Source of the DNA: Brachynemurus nebulosus
Lineage: Eukaryota > Arthropoda > Insecta > Neuroptera > Myrmeleontidae
Assembly: GCA_035578155.1 (NCBI GenBank)
Contig: JAPWDM010000014.1
Span: 6,064,001 to 6,128,000, forward strand
Length of the DNA: 64,000 bases
Direction: 5' to 3'
The notes under the pieces were generated by a model. The model did not search any database. It was not told the origin of the DNA and was given only the letters and a program-made list of their open reading frames with translations. The translations under genes and the position numbers were made by a program. Shown here piece after piece: positions 32,532 to 45,100 of this stretch (within the stretch, counting starts at the first letter, position 1; every line of letters begins with the position of its first letter).

Positions 32532-34701
32532 TATTCTATTTGGGTAGTAGCTTAGTATAAAGAAATTATAATTTAATTTGAAATAAAATTTCTTTATACA
32601 TACTGGGGTAATAGTTTCCCGAGGGTATTAATAATATTCCTTCTTCCTCTATTATGTATCGAACTTTGTAAATTTGATATCTAGTCATTCGATTCTCTGT
32701 GCGAATCCTGTACAACCCACAGAGCACTGAATCGAACATATTAACATATGTTTCCTAGAGATACCACAGGTATTAAATTTTGAAGCATGACTCCATTTTA
32801 GTAAGCCCAACTTGTAACCACGGAAACTTGTTTATAAATATTAGATAAACTATTAAATTAATGGTTTGACCGCCATTAAAGTAATCCCATCAGTCAGTTT
32901 TTTTGCTCACATTAGTCAATTTTTTTGCTTCAATTTCTTGGTGTATTTGTAATACACAGCATTCTCTCTAGCCGATTCTCTCCTCAATGGTACAACCTAA
33001 CTGCTTGTTAGAGAAATCATAACTATATTATTGCTATATAATCGTTTTTTAAAAAATAATATACTGTACATATTCTGATCCAAATTTATCGCAAGATTTT
33101 TATACTTGTTGGGTTGATTTTCAATAAATAATTATTTTAACTCATAGAATTTACATACTCTAAACTATTTTCATTGGAATTCGGAATTTTAGAAAAATTT
33201 ATTTTAAAAAACATAAATAAAATGATAGAACAATAAAATTAGAAACGAATTGTAGGTTTTACGAAGTCGTTCTTTTTATTTTTACCAACATTAGGTTATA
33301 GTGGGATCATCTCAGTCACCTTATCGAAACAGTCATATTTCTAAAAGCAATTTCGTCATTTACATATCTAAATTATTTTCCTTATATCAGTCATCCAAAT
33401 TTAGAACACTTCCATCAAGTTTGGTTTGATATATTTTTTTTAAATATGATGGCGTCATTAAGTTTACAAAAACTAATCAGTGTTTTAAAAAAGCATGGAC
33501 AAACATCATGAAATTGTTAGGACTCTGAAGAAGTGTTGCTGCTTCGGAACCTTAAAAATCGTAAACAAACTGATAGAATGATGAAATTGGAAGTGAATTA
33601 TAGGTTTTTGAAGTAGTTTTTTTTACATTTTTACCAAAATTTCTAATAAAAAGAAATTCGTTATTTTTATTCACGACGGAATGGAGTAGGTATATACGTT
33701 TGGGGTAAGCGGTTTGATTTAGCTGTTTGAGGTGAGCCGTAATTTTAATGCGGTTTTGTTTATTTTAATGTTGGCAATTCGAGGATGGTTCTTAGCCAGG
33801 TTTGAAGAAAATGAGTCGAAACTTTTCCAGGATATTCTAGAATTTTGAGAATATGTAAAAGTAAAATTTATAAAATTAAAAATTTTAACAAACCACTTCG
33901 AAAGCTGGTAATTTTGTGAGATAGTTTTTAGCCATGTTTGATAAAAATTAGTCAAGTGAAATTATACTTGCGTAAATAGTGTTCCGTACAATAAGTTGAT
34001 TTTTTCAAAAAAATAAAAATTTTAAGAATCTACGGCAAAGAAACTTGAAAAAGTTTTAAAAACTTACGTTGAAAAATCTCGAAAAAGTTTCAAATAAAAA
34101 TTCCTGGAATTCCGTATTGCATATTCTATTATATAATTTAGAATAAGCGAATTTTCCTGAACTGATAAAGGTGAGAAAAATGACGGGCCTCTGAGCACAA
34201 CAAAAAATTTTCCATCAAAAAACGTTTTTTCACGTTGTTCGGATCCCTAATTAAGGTTACGGGACTCCTTTTTAGACCCGGGCCGCCGGGCAGTTGCCCC
34301 ACTTGCCCCACACGATAGATGAAAATTAGCTTATGATTCTAAATTACACCAATACCTCGCTTTGTGTCGTTTCGTTTTGCGTTTTTTCGAAGTTGCGTTG
34401 CTGCTAAATTAGTACTAATTTTCACTGTGCGTCGTTAGATTTTCGAAGTTGCGTTGTTTTGGGTTCGAGTCTTTAATATTTTTTTTTTTCGAAATTTGCT
34501 ATAGAAAATCATAATTCACTTTACGTCGTTTCAATTCGCCTCGTGTTTTTTTGGAACGTAATCACGACGCAAATTGAGATATTGCAGGAATTTTTGTTTA
34601 AAACTTTTTAGAGATTTTTCGTTGTGCGTTTTTAAAACTTTGTTATAATAAGAAGAAAATGAAAATTTCATTCCCAAATTACCCTAATTCAAGAAATTGT
34701 A
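32532..34701. repeat. Intergenic repeat mosaic
   Basis: 32722-32990 is an inverted relative of 12241-12496. Around 33210 and 33548 are two diverged units ('atgatagaac', 'ttataggttttt') of a ~300-bp family that is tandem at 42342-42800. GC-rich transposon-end debris ('gggccgccgggcagttgccc') lies near 34283. No gene. Confidence 0.5.
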
Positions 34702-34863
34702 CACGGAGAGAAAATTCCTATAAAAATTACTGTACTCATACTACAATCGACGCGTAACAGGCGAACATATCCAATTTTTGTACGGTAAAATTGGATATGT
34801 TCGCCTGTTACACGTCGATTGTAGTATGAGCACAGTAATTTTTATAGGAATTTTCTCTCCGTG
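34702..34863. repeat. Near-perfect foldback, 162 bp
   Basis: Two arms of about 75 bp, starting CACGGAGAGAAAATTCCTAT, are almost perfectly complementary around 'ttttgtacggtaaaa'. Flanked by TA (34700-34701, 34864-34865), which suggests a Tc1/mariner-type MITE. The ends resemble those of 48365-49369. Confidence 0.75.
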
Positions 34864-34865
34864 TA

Positions 34866-35660
34866 AGAGTAAGTCACTTTTTCTGAAATGTACAATGTTT
34901 AAACTTGACCTCTTTCAAAGATGTTGAGTTTTAAAATTCTTGTTACTTCCTGTATTTTTCGATTTTTTTTTTTTTAAATTCGTGATTAATTGGTAACATA
35001 TAAACGCCGGTTATTTAACTAATTATTTCCGTTTAAAATTGTATATATATCGAAATAAAATATATCGATTGACTATTAATATTATGGTATATCATTAACA
35101 AAATTATATTCGAAAAAAATACTCTTATTTGTTAATTTAATTCGATAATTAAAATAATAGATAATAGCGACTTTCTGTTAACATTGACAATATAAATTAT
35201 ATATTGACAGTCCAAATGAGTATAAAAAAAAAAAAAAATGTTATAGACACGATACAGACACAATACACGAGGTAAGTATTTGTGTCTGTCTAATAATATC
35301 GTCGTATATGGATATAAGGTAGCATAGTAATATATTTTTTTTTAATTGAAAGGTGATTAGTTCATATAAGTGTGGCCTTGAATAATTTCTTTCACTCAAT
35401 TATGTTATAACAAAATTATTTGAAAAATGTCTATTTTTAATAAATTTTATAATAAAAGTAGTTACAGTAAACGCTCCGTAAACAAGACGAATGCTGTGCA
35501 GCTGTGCAAATTTGATGACGTTGTTTCCTCACTATTGTTAAGTAATGTGCATTGTTATTGTACTGTATTGTATATCGTTAATCAAGGGCTTTAAAACTTT
35601 TTTTAACCCGCGGCTCTCTTTCTGGCGGCGCCCTTAACACGAACCAATATGAGACTCAAC
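34866..35660. other. Intergenic, AT-rich
   Basis: No gene or structured repeat recognised. Confidence 0.5.
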
Positions 35661-36387
35661 CTAGGGATGTCGTTTTTTAATCGATTATTGATTTTGAGAT
35701 CGATTCACACATCGATTTTTATTTTATGGAAATCGCGAAACGATTTTTTTTTTCAAAACATAAATTGCTTTTTAGGCTACTCAGAGGCCATAACCTCTGA
35801 GTAAGCCTTATCGTTTCACAAAAATACTATTCTAATGTGTGACCAACTTGCATTTCTGTTTGCTGAACTCAGCTCCCCAACTTTTTGGAGTAAAGGGGAT
35901 ATTTTTCTTAATTACAAAAATAAAAAATTTAAGACATTAATTTTGGACCTAACTGCTAATTGTTTAATAATCGAACGTATAGAATTAGAAATTAATTAGA
36001 TTTTTTTCTTAATTGCTAAATTTTTTTTTAATCTTTCTTGTTAGCAGTAAGGTATAAATAAAAAAAATATAATTGACGCCTATACTATTAGGTACATGAT
36101 TATTACTGTGTCGTTTATGGATATTTAAATGATTTTAATATTACCTACATATTAAATTACCTAAATGATTTTAATATTACCTACATATTAACAGTAAATT
36201 ACTATCAAAAAAATGCAAACTTTAACAATATTTTTTAAATTCATTCAAATTCAATTTAATTGCTATTTAAATATATTAGTTTTTGACATTTGACGTTTTG
36301 AATTTTACTCAAAATATACATACGTAATTTACACATGCTACCTATATATATAGTGAGTATACTCTATTTTGAAAATGTCACACCATA

Positions 36388-36910
36388 GAACACTAGAAGC
36401 CAACTAACATAAAAAAAGTGAAATTCGCTTGGAGTCATTTGTAAGCCAGTCACAGCTTAAGACATTAGTCCGTCAGTAGTCGTCGTCGAGTCAACACACC
36501 ATTATATTAACAATATACCCATTGTTAGTTGAGCACGTTGAACAGCTCTCTCTGGTAATACGTGTGATGTGATTGTATGTGTGTATACACATACTACTAC
36601 AAAAAACCAAACTAATACACTGCAAACAGTGTGTATGTACACAAACAGACTACGTCACAAACTCATTACAAGTGGAACAGAGGTAAAGCCAATCTAGTTT
36701 GTCCCCTTGTATCACACAGTATATAATACATGATAGGTACCTACAACATATGTACATAAAGCTACGGATACACGAGACATCTAAATTAGCATTATTGTGT
36801 GCAATGTTTACACTATAGAACACTAGAAGCAAACTAATATCAAAAAAGTTTAGTTCGCTTGGAGTCATTTGTTGGTCTGTCACAGCTTAAGGCATTTAGT
36901 CAGTCGATGT
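36388..36910 (+). repeat. Repeated unit starting 'atagaacactagaagc'
   Basis: Two diverged copies begin at about 36386 and 36817, each with 'cgcttggagtcatttgt' and 'gtcacagctta'. A third copy lies in SNRNP40 intron 3 (about 23377-23455). They recur at about 57559 and 57988 in the segmental duplicate. Confidence 0.65.
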
Positions 36911-37177
36911 CGGTCATCGAATCCACTACGATTGTTATGTATTGTAAGACCATTGTTACTTGACCTGCACGTTGCTCTGTCCGATAATACGTGTTTTGTA
37001 ATTGTGTGTGTAAATACTCACACAGAAGCAAACATCAAGCCTAAACCACTACAAACAGTTTGTACTTACACAGCATAGTGATGCGAAGTGGAGGAGATTT
37101 TACGTCACCTTTCTGCTACAGTCGGAATACTAACTATCATATAGTAGTTTGGCCCGTTGGTTTACACGTTCAAGTAA

Positions 37178-37628
37178 AGCGGGTTCTACACGATGCTACG
37201 AACGTTCCTTCCAACATTCGATCGAACGTTTGAGGCAGTTAAGTTCGATAGTTGGTGCGACGAATGTATCTGCTACACGGTGAATCGAATGTTTGATCCA
37301 ATACGAATGATGATGTGTTGGTACTCAGTGGACGATGTTATCTGTCTGATGTTATCTCTAATGTTATACACTGATGTTGTCTCTCTTCACATGAACGAGC
37401 GTGCAGCTGCTGAGTCGAACCAACCAACGAACCAACATTGACCTTCAAATGTTCGAAGCACCCCTTTGACTCGGTGCAAAAATACCGACATCGAACGGGA
37501 CACGACCAAATGCGAACGTTTGACGCTCGACATTGGACACTCGTAGGTTCGAACAACGGCTACACGATGCTATGAACCATCCAACGTCGAATGTTGGAAG
37601 GTGTTCGTAGCATCGTGTAGCAGCGGCT
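37178..37628. mobile_element. Harbinger-type MITE, 451 bp (copy in first segment)
   Basis: Ends AGCGGGTTCTACACGATGCT and, inverted, AGCCGCTGCTACACGATGCT, extending to about 45 bp. Flanked by TAA on both sides (37175-37177, 37629-37631). A 3-bp TWA target fits PIF/Harbinger. Confidence 0.75.
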
Positions 37629-38432
37629 TAAATTTGCAGTCTAGATAAGGCTAGAACAGTTGTATACACTCGAGTTGCTAGACTTCTCTAGCAAATATTT
37701 GAGGTTGTTTACACAGTAGTGTCACACACGGCGAATAGAATAGTGTCAGACATTTCACACAACACCTGATTTAGATTATAATTTAACATTTCTAAATCGT
37801 ATTTTGTATTGCCATATTCTATTTTGAATTGAAAACTAATATTTTTATAAATGTTGCTGCAAGACGGCAGTTTCGTACTGAAAATAATTTATTTCATTTT
37901 TTGCTATAGTGTAAATCCAACTTGTAAAATTTTATTGCGTTTACTTTTTTCTTAGAGTTGTAATATAATATTATCTCTGTATTATCTTTTGGATGCGTCT
38001 CACAATTTAGGATTACCTTGTTGGTAGTATCTTAAATCAACTTTTCTGTCCTTTTGTAAAAAAAAAAACTTCTACACCAAAAGCGTGTCGTGTGTCCGTA
38101 CCTTTATAATCTTTTTAAAATAAATTATTTTTTTTTTTGTCAAAAGATTCTTATAACATAACCTATTTGTATGACTTAACGTTTATGTAAAAAAAAACAA
38201 TATGTTTTCATCCAAATCATTTTAATATTTGCGACGATTTGAATTTTTACACAAAATTTCGAATGCGAAAGGAATTTTTATTTTGGAAAAAATTCGCCCA
38301 CGAATACAACACAAAACGAACTGGTATGCTGTTTTTTAAATAATAAGTATTTCAACTAAGCAGTAATGTATCTTTTTTTTAGGAATAGTACATTATCTTC
38401 AGAAATAATGTTTTTTTTAAGGAGAAGTTTTC

Positions 38433-38678
38433 AAAGCTACTACTAGCAAAGTAGTGAAATTAGTGTCACACAAAATTGCTTTGTTGCGTGAAGAATTCAT
38501 TAAATTTCCAACAACTGACGTCGAAAAGGCGCAAGTTAAAGAAAATTTTTATAACATTACGCGGTTTCCGAGAGTGTTTGCTGCTTTACATACATACACG
38601 GTTACATATACAGGCTGGAAACAGATTTATCGAACGTGGGGCAAGTATGGTGAGAAATTTTTCTCAGGATCAATGTGA
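38433..38678 (+). pseudogene. PIF/Harbinger (HARBI1-like) transposase fragment, copy 1
   Basis: The frame reads SKVVKLVSHKIALLREEFIK, then FPTTDVEKAQVKENFYNITR and FPRVFAALH. This matches the N-terminal part of the HARBI1 nuclease domain, in which FPRV-GA-D precedes the first catalytic Asp. That Asp is replaced (AALHTYT) and the frame then leaves the family and stops. It is a broken fragment with no catalytic triad. Almost identical at 59610-59855. Confidence 0.7.
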
Positions 38679-38760
38679 TCTCTGACACTTTTTGATCAAT
38701 AATATTTCATTTTTAAATCGCGTTACCATGGATCTGCAATATTTTTGTGTTTGTCAGATT

Positions 38761-40586
38761 AAATACCCCTGTCGCAGCATCTGCATAACATAGCGAATTT
38801 CCAAATTTTAGGGACTGGCGGATCTCATCTAAGAACTGTACCTATTTAAAATAGTTTAGCTTTCTAAGAGTAAAAGATTTTTTAAAATCGGCTGGGTAAT
38901 TAGTTTTGATATTTTTGGGACCCAAGAACCCGAACGGACTTTGTGCAGCATAGTTGTATCCATCTAAAATAATTTAGTTCTCTAACAGTGAAAAAATTTT
39001 CAAAATCGGTCGGTTAGTTTATTTTTTACAATAATGGGAACAGTAAACCCTGGCGGAAATCATACAACATAACCTTTATTCATCTAAAATAATTTTAGTA
39101 AAAAGTTTATCCTAACAGTAAAAAACGGGTCCTAGGGATCTCATATAACTTATGGTAGTCCGTAAGGTTCTTGTGGACATCATTTAATTACTTAATGAAT
39201 TCAAATACTTTAACTTACTAACGGTGAAAAAATTTTCAAAATTTTCGACATTCGCTAAAAAAATCATTGAAAAATATTTGATATGTTTCGATCAATTAAT
39301 GGTCAACATCAGCAAATAAAAGTTACTCAAATCGAAGAAAAGAATGAGTTATTTGTCCGTAGAAATTAAAATACAAATTCTGAAAACGAGCAAAGAAATA
39401 TTGAAAAAACTAGATCGGCAAAACATTCTGACAAATAACACTACCCAACTAATACTTGCCAATTTGAATGAAACTTAACATACTTATTAAACAGCGAAAA
39501 ATATTAAATACGTGTTTTTTTATTTCGGCTAAATACGCTTTTTAGGGGTAGAAAACACCATTCAACCTCTGTAGATGAAAACAGTTATAGCTAGATATTT
39601 TTGAAACGACATATTTTCTGAAAAAAGGGCTGAGTACCAAATTTGTAGAATTTGAAGCGATGCACTTGATAGTGACCCTGAAATCGATTTTCAAGGTCAG
39701 TTGAAAATGATTAGCCATTGCCGAAGTTTGACCATATCCTGTACCTATAAGCAGTAATTTCATGTATTGACTCAATCTATCTTCAAAGTTGATTTATAGA
39801 AAAAATTAGAAGAAAACATTTTTGTAAGTAATTTTAGAAGTAAAGTTAAGAAAAGATTTAATATCACTCTAATTGTAAGTTAAACATTAACTTTATGTTA
39901 TATTATAAATTTTCAAAATTTTTTAAAATTTTTATTGCTACTCTATAGTTATCATATTAGGAATTCAATTGAACATATGATTAACTATTATTTTTCCGAT
40001 TGCGATTGAGCAAGTATTTTTCAAAATTACTTCTTGATCACTTATTTTCTATCTTGCATGTGAAATTCGTTCGAATATACTTTGAACCATTTAGGGGTGA
40101 AAAGTAAGCTACTCCTTTTGAAAAATATTAAATGATTTTCAAATGACTTTGGAAATTGACCTCAAGGTCAACTTCAAAGTCATCATCAAGTGCATCACTT
40201 TGAATTCTATAACTTTGGTCCTAAGCACTTTTTTCAGAAAATATATCGTACCATAATCCACTTCTATGTTGATTCCTGGTCTCTTTTCCTGCGTTTCTAA
40301 TATTTATGTCAATAAAAAATGTGCTACCGTAGACAAGGATGAATAGGTACGCATTCAGACTTCACACCGTATTTTTTTGTATTTATTTTATGAGTACCTA
40401 ATCTTTAATATATTAAAAATTTACGCGAAGATGGTCACTTTATCAGCAGTATCCAAAAAAATTTAAAAATATTGGTGGTTTTTGAAAAATTAACAAAAAT
40501 CGTATAATTTCTTCTCTATGAAAAATTGGGATCAAAAGAGACGAGAAAAGAGTAAATGGGGACAACCCGTAGGGTCGACCAAAATA
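38761..40586 (-). mobile_element. Helentron-like element, 5'-truncated, inverted
   Basis: Reverse complement of 27165-29068, starting at the conserved 3' terminus ('aaatacccctgtcgcagcat') and carrying its hairpin and sub-terminal repeat. The 5' hairpin end is missing. At 39515-39521 it has an uninterrupted T run where the duplicate at 60692 carries an insertion. Confidence 0.65.
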
Positions 40587-42053
40587 ACGGACCCGATTTT
40601 TTTCATCTGACACAGTCGCCATTTAAGAAGTGAAATTACCCCTCAAAATTAGGGTAAAATTTCAATTTTGCTAGATTACTTGAAAACTGCGGCAGATAAA
40701 GAAAAATTTTAAATTGACACAACACTTCATTTTTAGAGAGCTTTCTACTGATATATACAAAGCCAGAGTCGGACCTACTAGAGGGGCTATTTTGGTAAAT
40801 TTGGGGGTAAAAAAAGTTGTATAAGCGTTTTTCCTAACATCTAAAACAAAAACAAGAGCCTTATCACCATTTTTTCTAAGCATTAAAAGCTGGTTTATAT
40901 TCGGTTTCTATTGAAAACTCAATTAGACTGCATGTTAAAAGTGAGCAAAAATTAAACCTGCAATAACTTTTAAACGCTGTAGTGAATCTAATTTAAATTT
41001 TCACAGTCGATTAAATTTAGAAAAACCATTATTCGCACAAATTTTCATAAGACTGTCACCATTTTTAAGTACCTCCATAATATCCTTAACTTGTAGCTAT
41101 GGTATAATTATCAAAATTTTTTGCAGGTTTCTTACTAATCATACAACATGTAATGATTCATACAACATACAACACATAATTCCTGAGTAGCCCTAAATAA
41201 TGCGTGTCAAACACGCACTTGACGACTTTTTTTTTCTTTATACTTTGCTATTTATTTATTAATTTAAATTTAAATTTATTATCGGTACTACGATTATTAA
41301 ATTTTAAGCATCAAACGCATCAAATGCATATAATCAAATGTCTATGCATCAAATCAAATTGTCAAAATTGACATATTGACAACTGTACCATGTACAAAAC
41401 AATAAAGTTTAGGTGGGAAATTTAAAACAAAAAAAAAACTTTCATAATTTTTTTATCCCTTAATCTATAAAAAAAACTTCGTATGCAATTAAATAAAAAC
41501 TTCTCAACATTTAGTAAAATTTAGATAATATTTATACAATTATAGAGAAAACGACAACTGCAAATGACTCATTCTCATAAATGTATCTCTTAGACAGACT
41601 CGTAATATAGCTATCTCTCACAGGATCTACTATCTAATATATTGAAAAAGGATAGTAGAAATTATAATATCTTTTATATGTGACAAAACTTTATTTTTGA
41701 AATGAGTCATTTTCTTTATATATAAATTTGACTTTAACATTTTTATATCAAATGAAAACAAAAATTGTCAACTTTGTTGTGATGTTGTGATTCATCTCTA
41801 TACCACAGAATAAACACGCTTAATGTACACGCTTAATATTTTTCTTGTTAAAAGACTTCGAAAGTTAATCTTTCTGGATTATAAATTTTTACTTAAAAAT
41901 TACCGCCACTTTTGCTACAGCAAATTTGAATCGATTTCTTGGAATCGATTTTGAATACAATCGATAACTTAAGTATCGATTCTTTTGTTGGCAATTACGA
42001 ATCGATTCAATAATCGATTTTTTTTTTTAAAAACGACATCCCTAAGTCTCAAC

Positions 42054-44187
42054 CCAGATAAGCTAGAATTGATCGGGAAAGAAACGGCGGGCTTGGAACC
42101 CCCCGATTGTTCAAAATTTTTTCCCCTAAAATATTGTTGATGAGTAAAAAAAATATCTTTCCATAGCCATTTTTTTTACTTTCGTCGAGCCATTTTTTTT
42201 TACTTACCTTCACATCCAAATTATCGTAGTTTTATCAGTAACTCGAATTCAAATCACTCCGTGTACCTTAATTTCGAAAAAAAGTTTATTTTTGAATTTG
42301 ATGACGTCATCAACTTTAGTTACATTTTTTGTGCCTTAAAATTCATAAATAAAATGGTAGGACAATGAAATGGCAAGTGAGTTATAGGTTTTCCGAAATC
42401 AGCTTCTTCATTTTTACTAAAATTAAGTATGTAGGATCATTAGGAAATAGACTTTTGTCAAATTAGTGATATTTCTAAAAAGAATTTCGTAATTTTGATA
42501 TCAAAAATGAAACGTTCACACCCAAGTAAGCCTAATTCAACCACTTACCCAAATTTTAATCACTTCTATAAAGTTTGATTTGAGAGAAAATAAATTTTTT
42601 GATTTGGTGACGTCATCTTGTTAAATTTTTTATGCCTTAAAATTCGTAAATACAATGATAGGACAATGAAATTGCAAGTTAATTATAGGTTTTCCGAAAT
42701 CGTTTTCTTTATTTTGACTAAAATTAAGTATGTAGGATTATTAAAAAAAAGACTCCTGTTGAATCACACATATTTCTTAAATGATTACCTCATTTAGATA
42801 GTTAAAAGTTTGGGTAATTTCAAAAATGTAATCTTTACCGTATCGATGCAGCATCATGACTTTTCTGATGCGTCTAATACTACATGATGCGCTGCTGATG
42901 CTCTCTTGAAATTTGATACACATTTATTGCACATTAGATGTTTTTGAACGGGATATTGGCATCATTTAGCCTCCGATTTGACTACAGCTCGACTATAGAT
43001 AATATAGCAATACAGTCCTTGTATAGGTATATTATCTTTAAATTTCAAGTTGAACTTACTTGAAATTGAAAATATTGAAATTATTTGAATAAGAAATATT
43101 ATATATCTATTTTGAGTGCAAGATGTATTCAAATAGTTTAAACAATTTTAATGAAAGGTAAGTACATTCATCTTTTTCAACAGTTTGTTTTTCGGAATTA
43201 TTCCTGTTGGTGTTAATACCTACATAATATGGTAAGTAGCTATAATTCTACATGATACACATGACATGCATCTTGGACACGCATCACCAAATTTCTTGAT
43301 GCATTGTTTTGACGCATCAAATGCAAAAATGAACTTTTGAGTTTTCGTTGTGATGCGTCTGATGCGTTTTTGAACTTTTGACTCTGCCTCATACAAGCAG
43401 TGATGCATTTTTGAAGTTAGCCTCTGTGTCCTTCTCGGACCCCCCAGCTATCTCTACGCCAAGTTTCAAGTCGATTAGGTTAACTATTGAGACGTGAAAG
43501 GGCGACAAATAAACAAATAGACTCACTTTTGCTTGTATATAGTTCGAATTTGGATTACCTTCCACGTATAACACAAAACATTATCAAAATATTTCGAGAT
43601 TATTTTTTAATAGATAACAGCCAAAAGTATAATAATAATTCTTTTTCTATTTAGAAATTATAATTAGTCAATAAATTAATATTGAAAGGTTTAACGCCGT
43701 AATGCGGTAATAATTTTCCTGACCATTAGTTTGGCCATTAGCTTGACCTACTTTATTTACTCTGATGTCATTTATTGTGCCTTTCAACGAGGGTAAAATC
43801 TTTTGGCATCACACAAAAGAATTAATTGTACAAATCATTCGTTCGATGAGTGTTACTCAAAATGTTGTGTGTGAACCAACATCTGCTGCCGGTTGTTTAC
43901 AACATACAATGGTACGAATAAATATTGACGATTGCTGAAAAGTATGCATTTTTATGATAAATGGAAATTGTTTTCCATAGTCATACATCATTTTCTTTTG
44001 CTCTGTGACTCTTAAAAAAAGAATAGTTTCATCTACATAGTGGATTATATCCATGACAAATATTTCGCAAGTGGTTTTTTGGGTTCCGAAGAAAAAATCT
44101 TGGAATCCTTATAGTTTCGTCCAGTCTGTCCGTCACCACATTTTCAAAGATCCCGGTTAGTCTGCAACAAAACAATTTTTTTCTTAA
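42054..44187. repeat. Intergenic repeats and retroelement-type tail
   Basis: Two ~302-bp tandem units begin near 42342 and 42644 ('aggacaatgaaat', 'ttataggttttccgaaat'). From 42840 to 43400 'gatgcgtc' and 'gatgcat' motifs recur, probably a degraded TIR element. Around 43440-43540 'gccaagtttcaagtcgatta' followed by 'gggcgacaaataaacaaata' resembles the 3' tail of a non-LTR retrotransposon. No intact gene. Confidence 0.45.
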
Positions 44188-44518
44188 CGCTTTTAAACAA
44201 ACCATATGGAAACATTTTTTTGTCTCAAAATGCCGGACTTTTTACTGCCAGTGATAAGTACAATAGATAAGGTTACAAAAATATTAGAAAAAGAGAAAAA
44301 TCAAAGATCCCAACATCAAAAAGGTGAACCCTAGGAATTTACAAAATATAAATTATACCTAAACTATGTTGATAAAATTGAACATTATTTAGAATTATAC
44401 CGTATTTCGGAAAATCTGTCACAGATGGTGGCATCTGTACCAATGAATATATACATATCACAGCATTTTGAGCCTCCATATTGCAGGACGAGTTAGCTCG
44501 TCTTAATCATTTAAAGAG
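44188..44518 (-). mobile_element. piggyBac-like MITE, copy 4
   Basis: Inverted relative to copy 1, with TTAA on both sides (44184-44187, 44519-44522). Complete family markers are present. No insertion inside. Confidence 0.75.
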
Positions 44519-44581
44519 TTAATTTTTTGCGATAATTTAGTTACGTAGTTTCTTAAATTGATTAGCCAAAATTATCGAATA

Positions 44582-45100
44582 CAGTTGATCCTTTTTTTAT
44601 ACGGTGGATAGGAACCGCATAAAAAAAATTGTATAAAAAAATATATTCAAAAATATTATAAATTGCTATAAAAAGTATAGTTCGATGCAGATTGTAAAAA
44701 AAAACTTTTTTTATGTGGTGGATCGGGACCGCATAAAAAAAGTTTCATCGAAAAAACATAACTCAAAACGCTCAAAACTTGGAAATTTCCTTAGGAGTTG
44801 CTTCTATAAACAAGATAAAGCATTAATTTACACGTAGAAACATATTTCAATTTTATAAATTTATGAAAATTTTGAAAAATACTTCAGTAAAAAAAATTAA
44901 ATGATGCAATAACTTACGTTCTTATGCAATGTATTGATTAAATGATTAAAAGCCGTTAAAAAGTATTTTTATCAAAGAAAGTTATTACCTATAGTAAATG
45001 CTTAAGTTTCTTATTGTCTCTTGATTTTGATTTATATTATGCATTTTAATGGCCATTTTTTTAAAAACCGCATAAAAAAAATCGTACAAAAAAGATACAT
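44582..45100. mobile_element. TA-flanked MITE, relative of 50438-51348
   Basis: Starts CAGTTGATCCTTTTTTTAT after TA. The body has 'ggaccgcataaaaaaa' repeats and 'cattttaatggccat', as in the inverted copy at 50.4-51.3 kb. The right terminus is degraded. Confidence 0.55.

Larger units (their letters stand above)
35772..41196. mobile_element. Harbinger-derived segment, copy 1
   Basis: Starts 'aggctactcagagg' and ends near 'cctgagtagccct', an inverted pair. It contains transposase debris at 38433-38678 and a TAA-flanked MITE (37178-37628). A ~429-bp-offset repeat of 'tcgcttggagtcatttgt' starts near 36388 and 36817, and a Helentron-like tail follows (38761-40586). From about 36010 to 40041 it is nearly identical to 57190-64000. 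The boundary at 41196 is inferred. Confidence 0.5.
35661..42045. mobile_element. Possible hAT-like element of 6.4 kb enclosing other repeats
   Basis: Inverted ends TAGGGATGTCGTTTTT and its complement 'cgacatcccta' (42034-42044), each followed by 'atcgatta'-rich DNA. Flanking 8-mers GACTCAAC (35653-35660) and GTCTCAAC (42046-42053) differ at one base. The interior contains the Harbinger-derived segment and a Helentron-like copy. It may be a small hAT element expanded by nested insertions. No hAT transposase seen. Confidence 0.5.

Noticed and set aside
36869..37556. Several 60-80-codon frames repeated identically at 58041-58728
   Set aside because: Their identity comes from the recent segmental duplication and a MITE; no known domain and no sign of selection.
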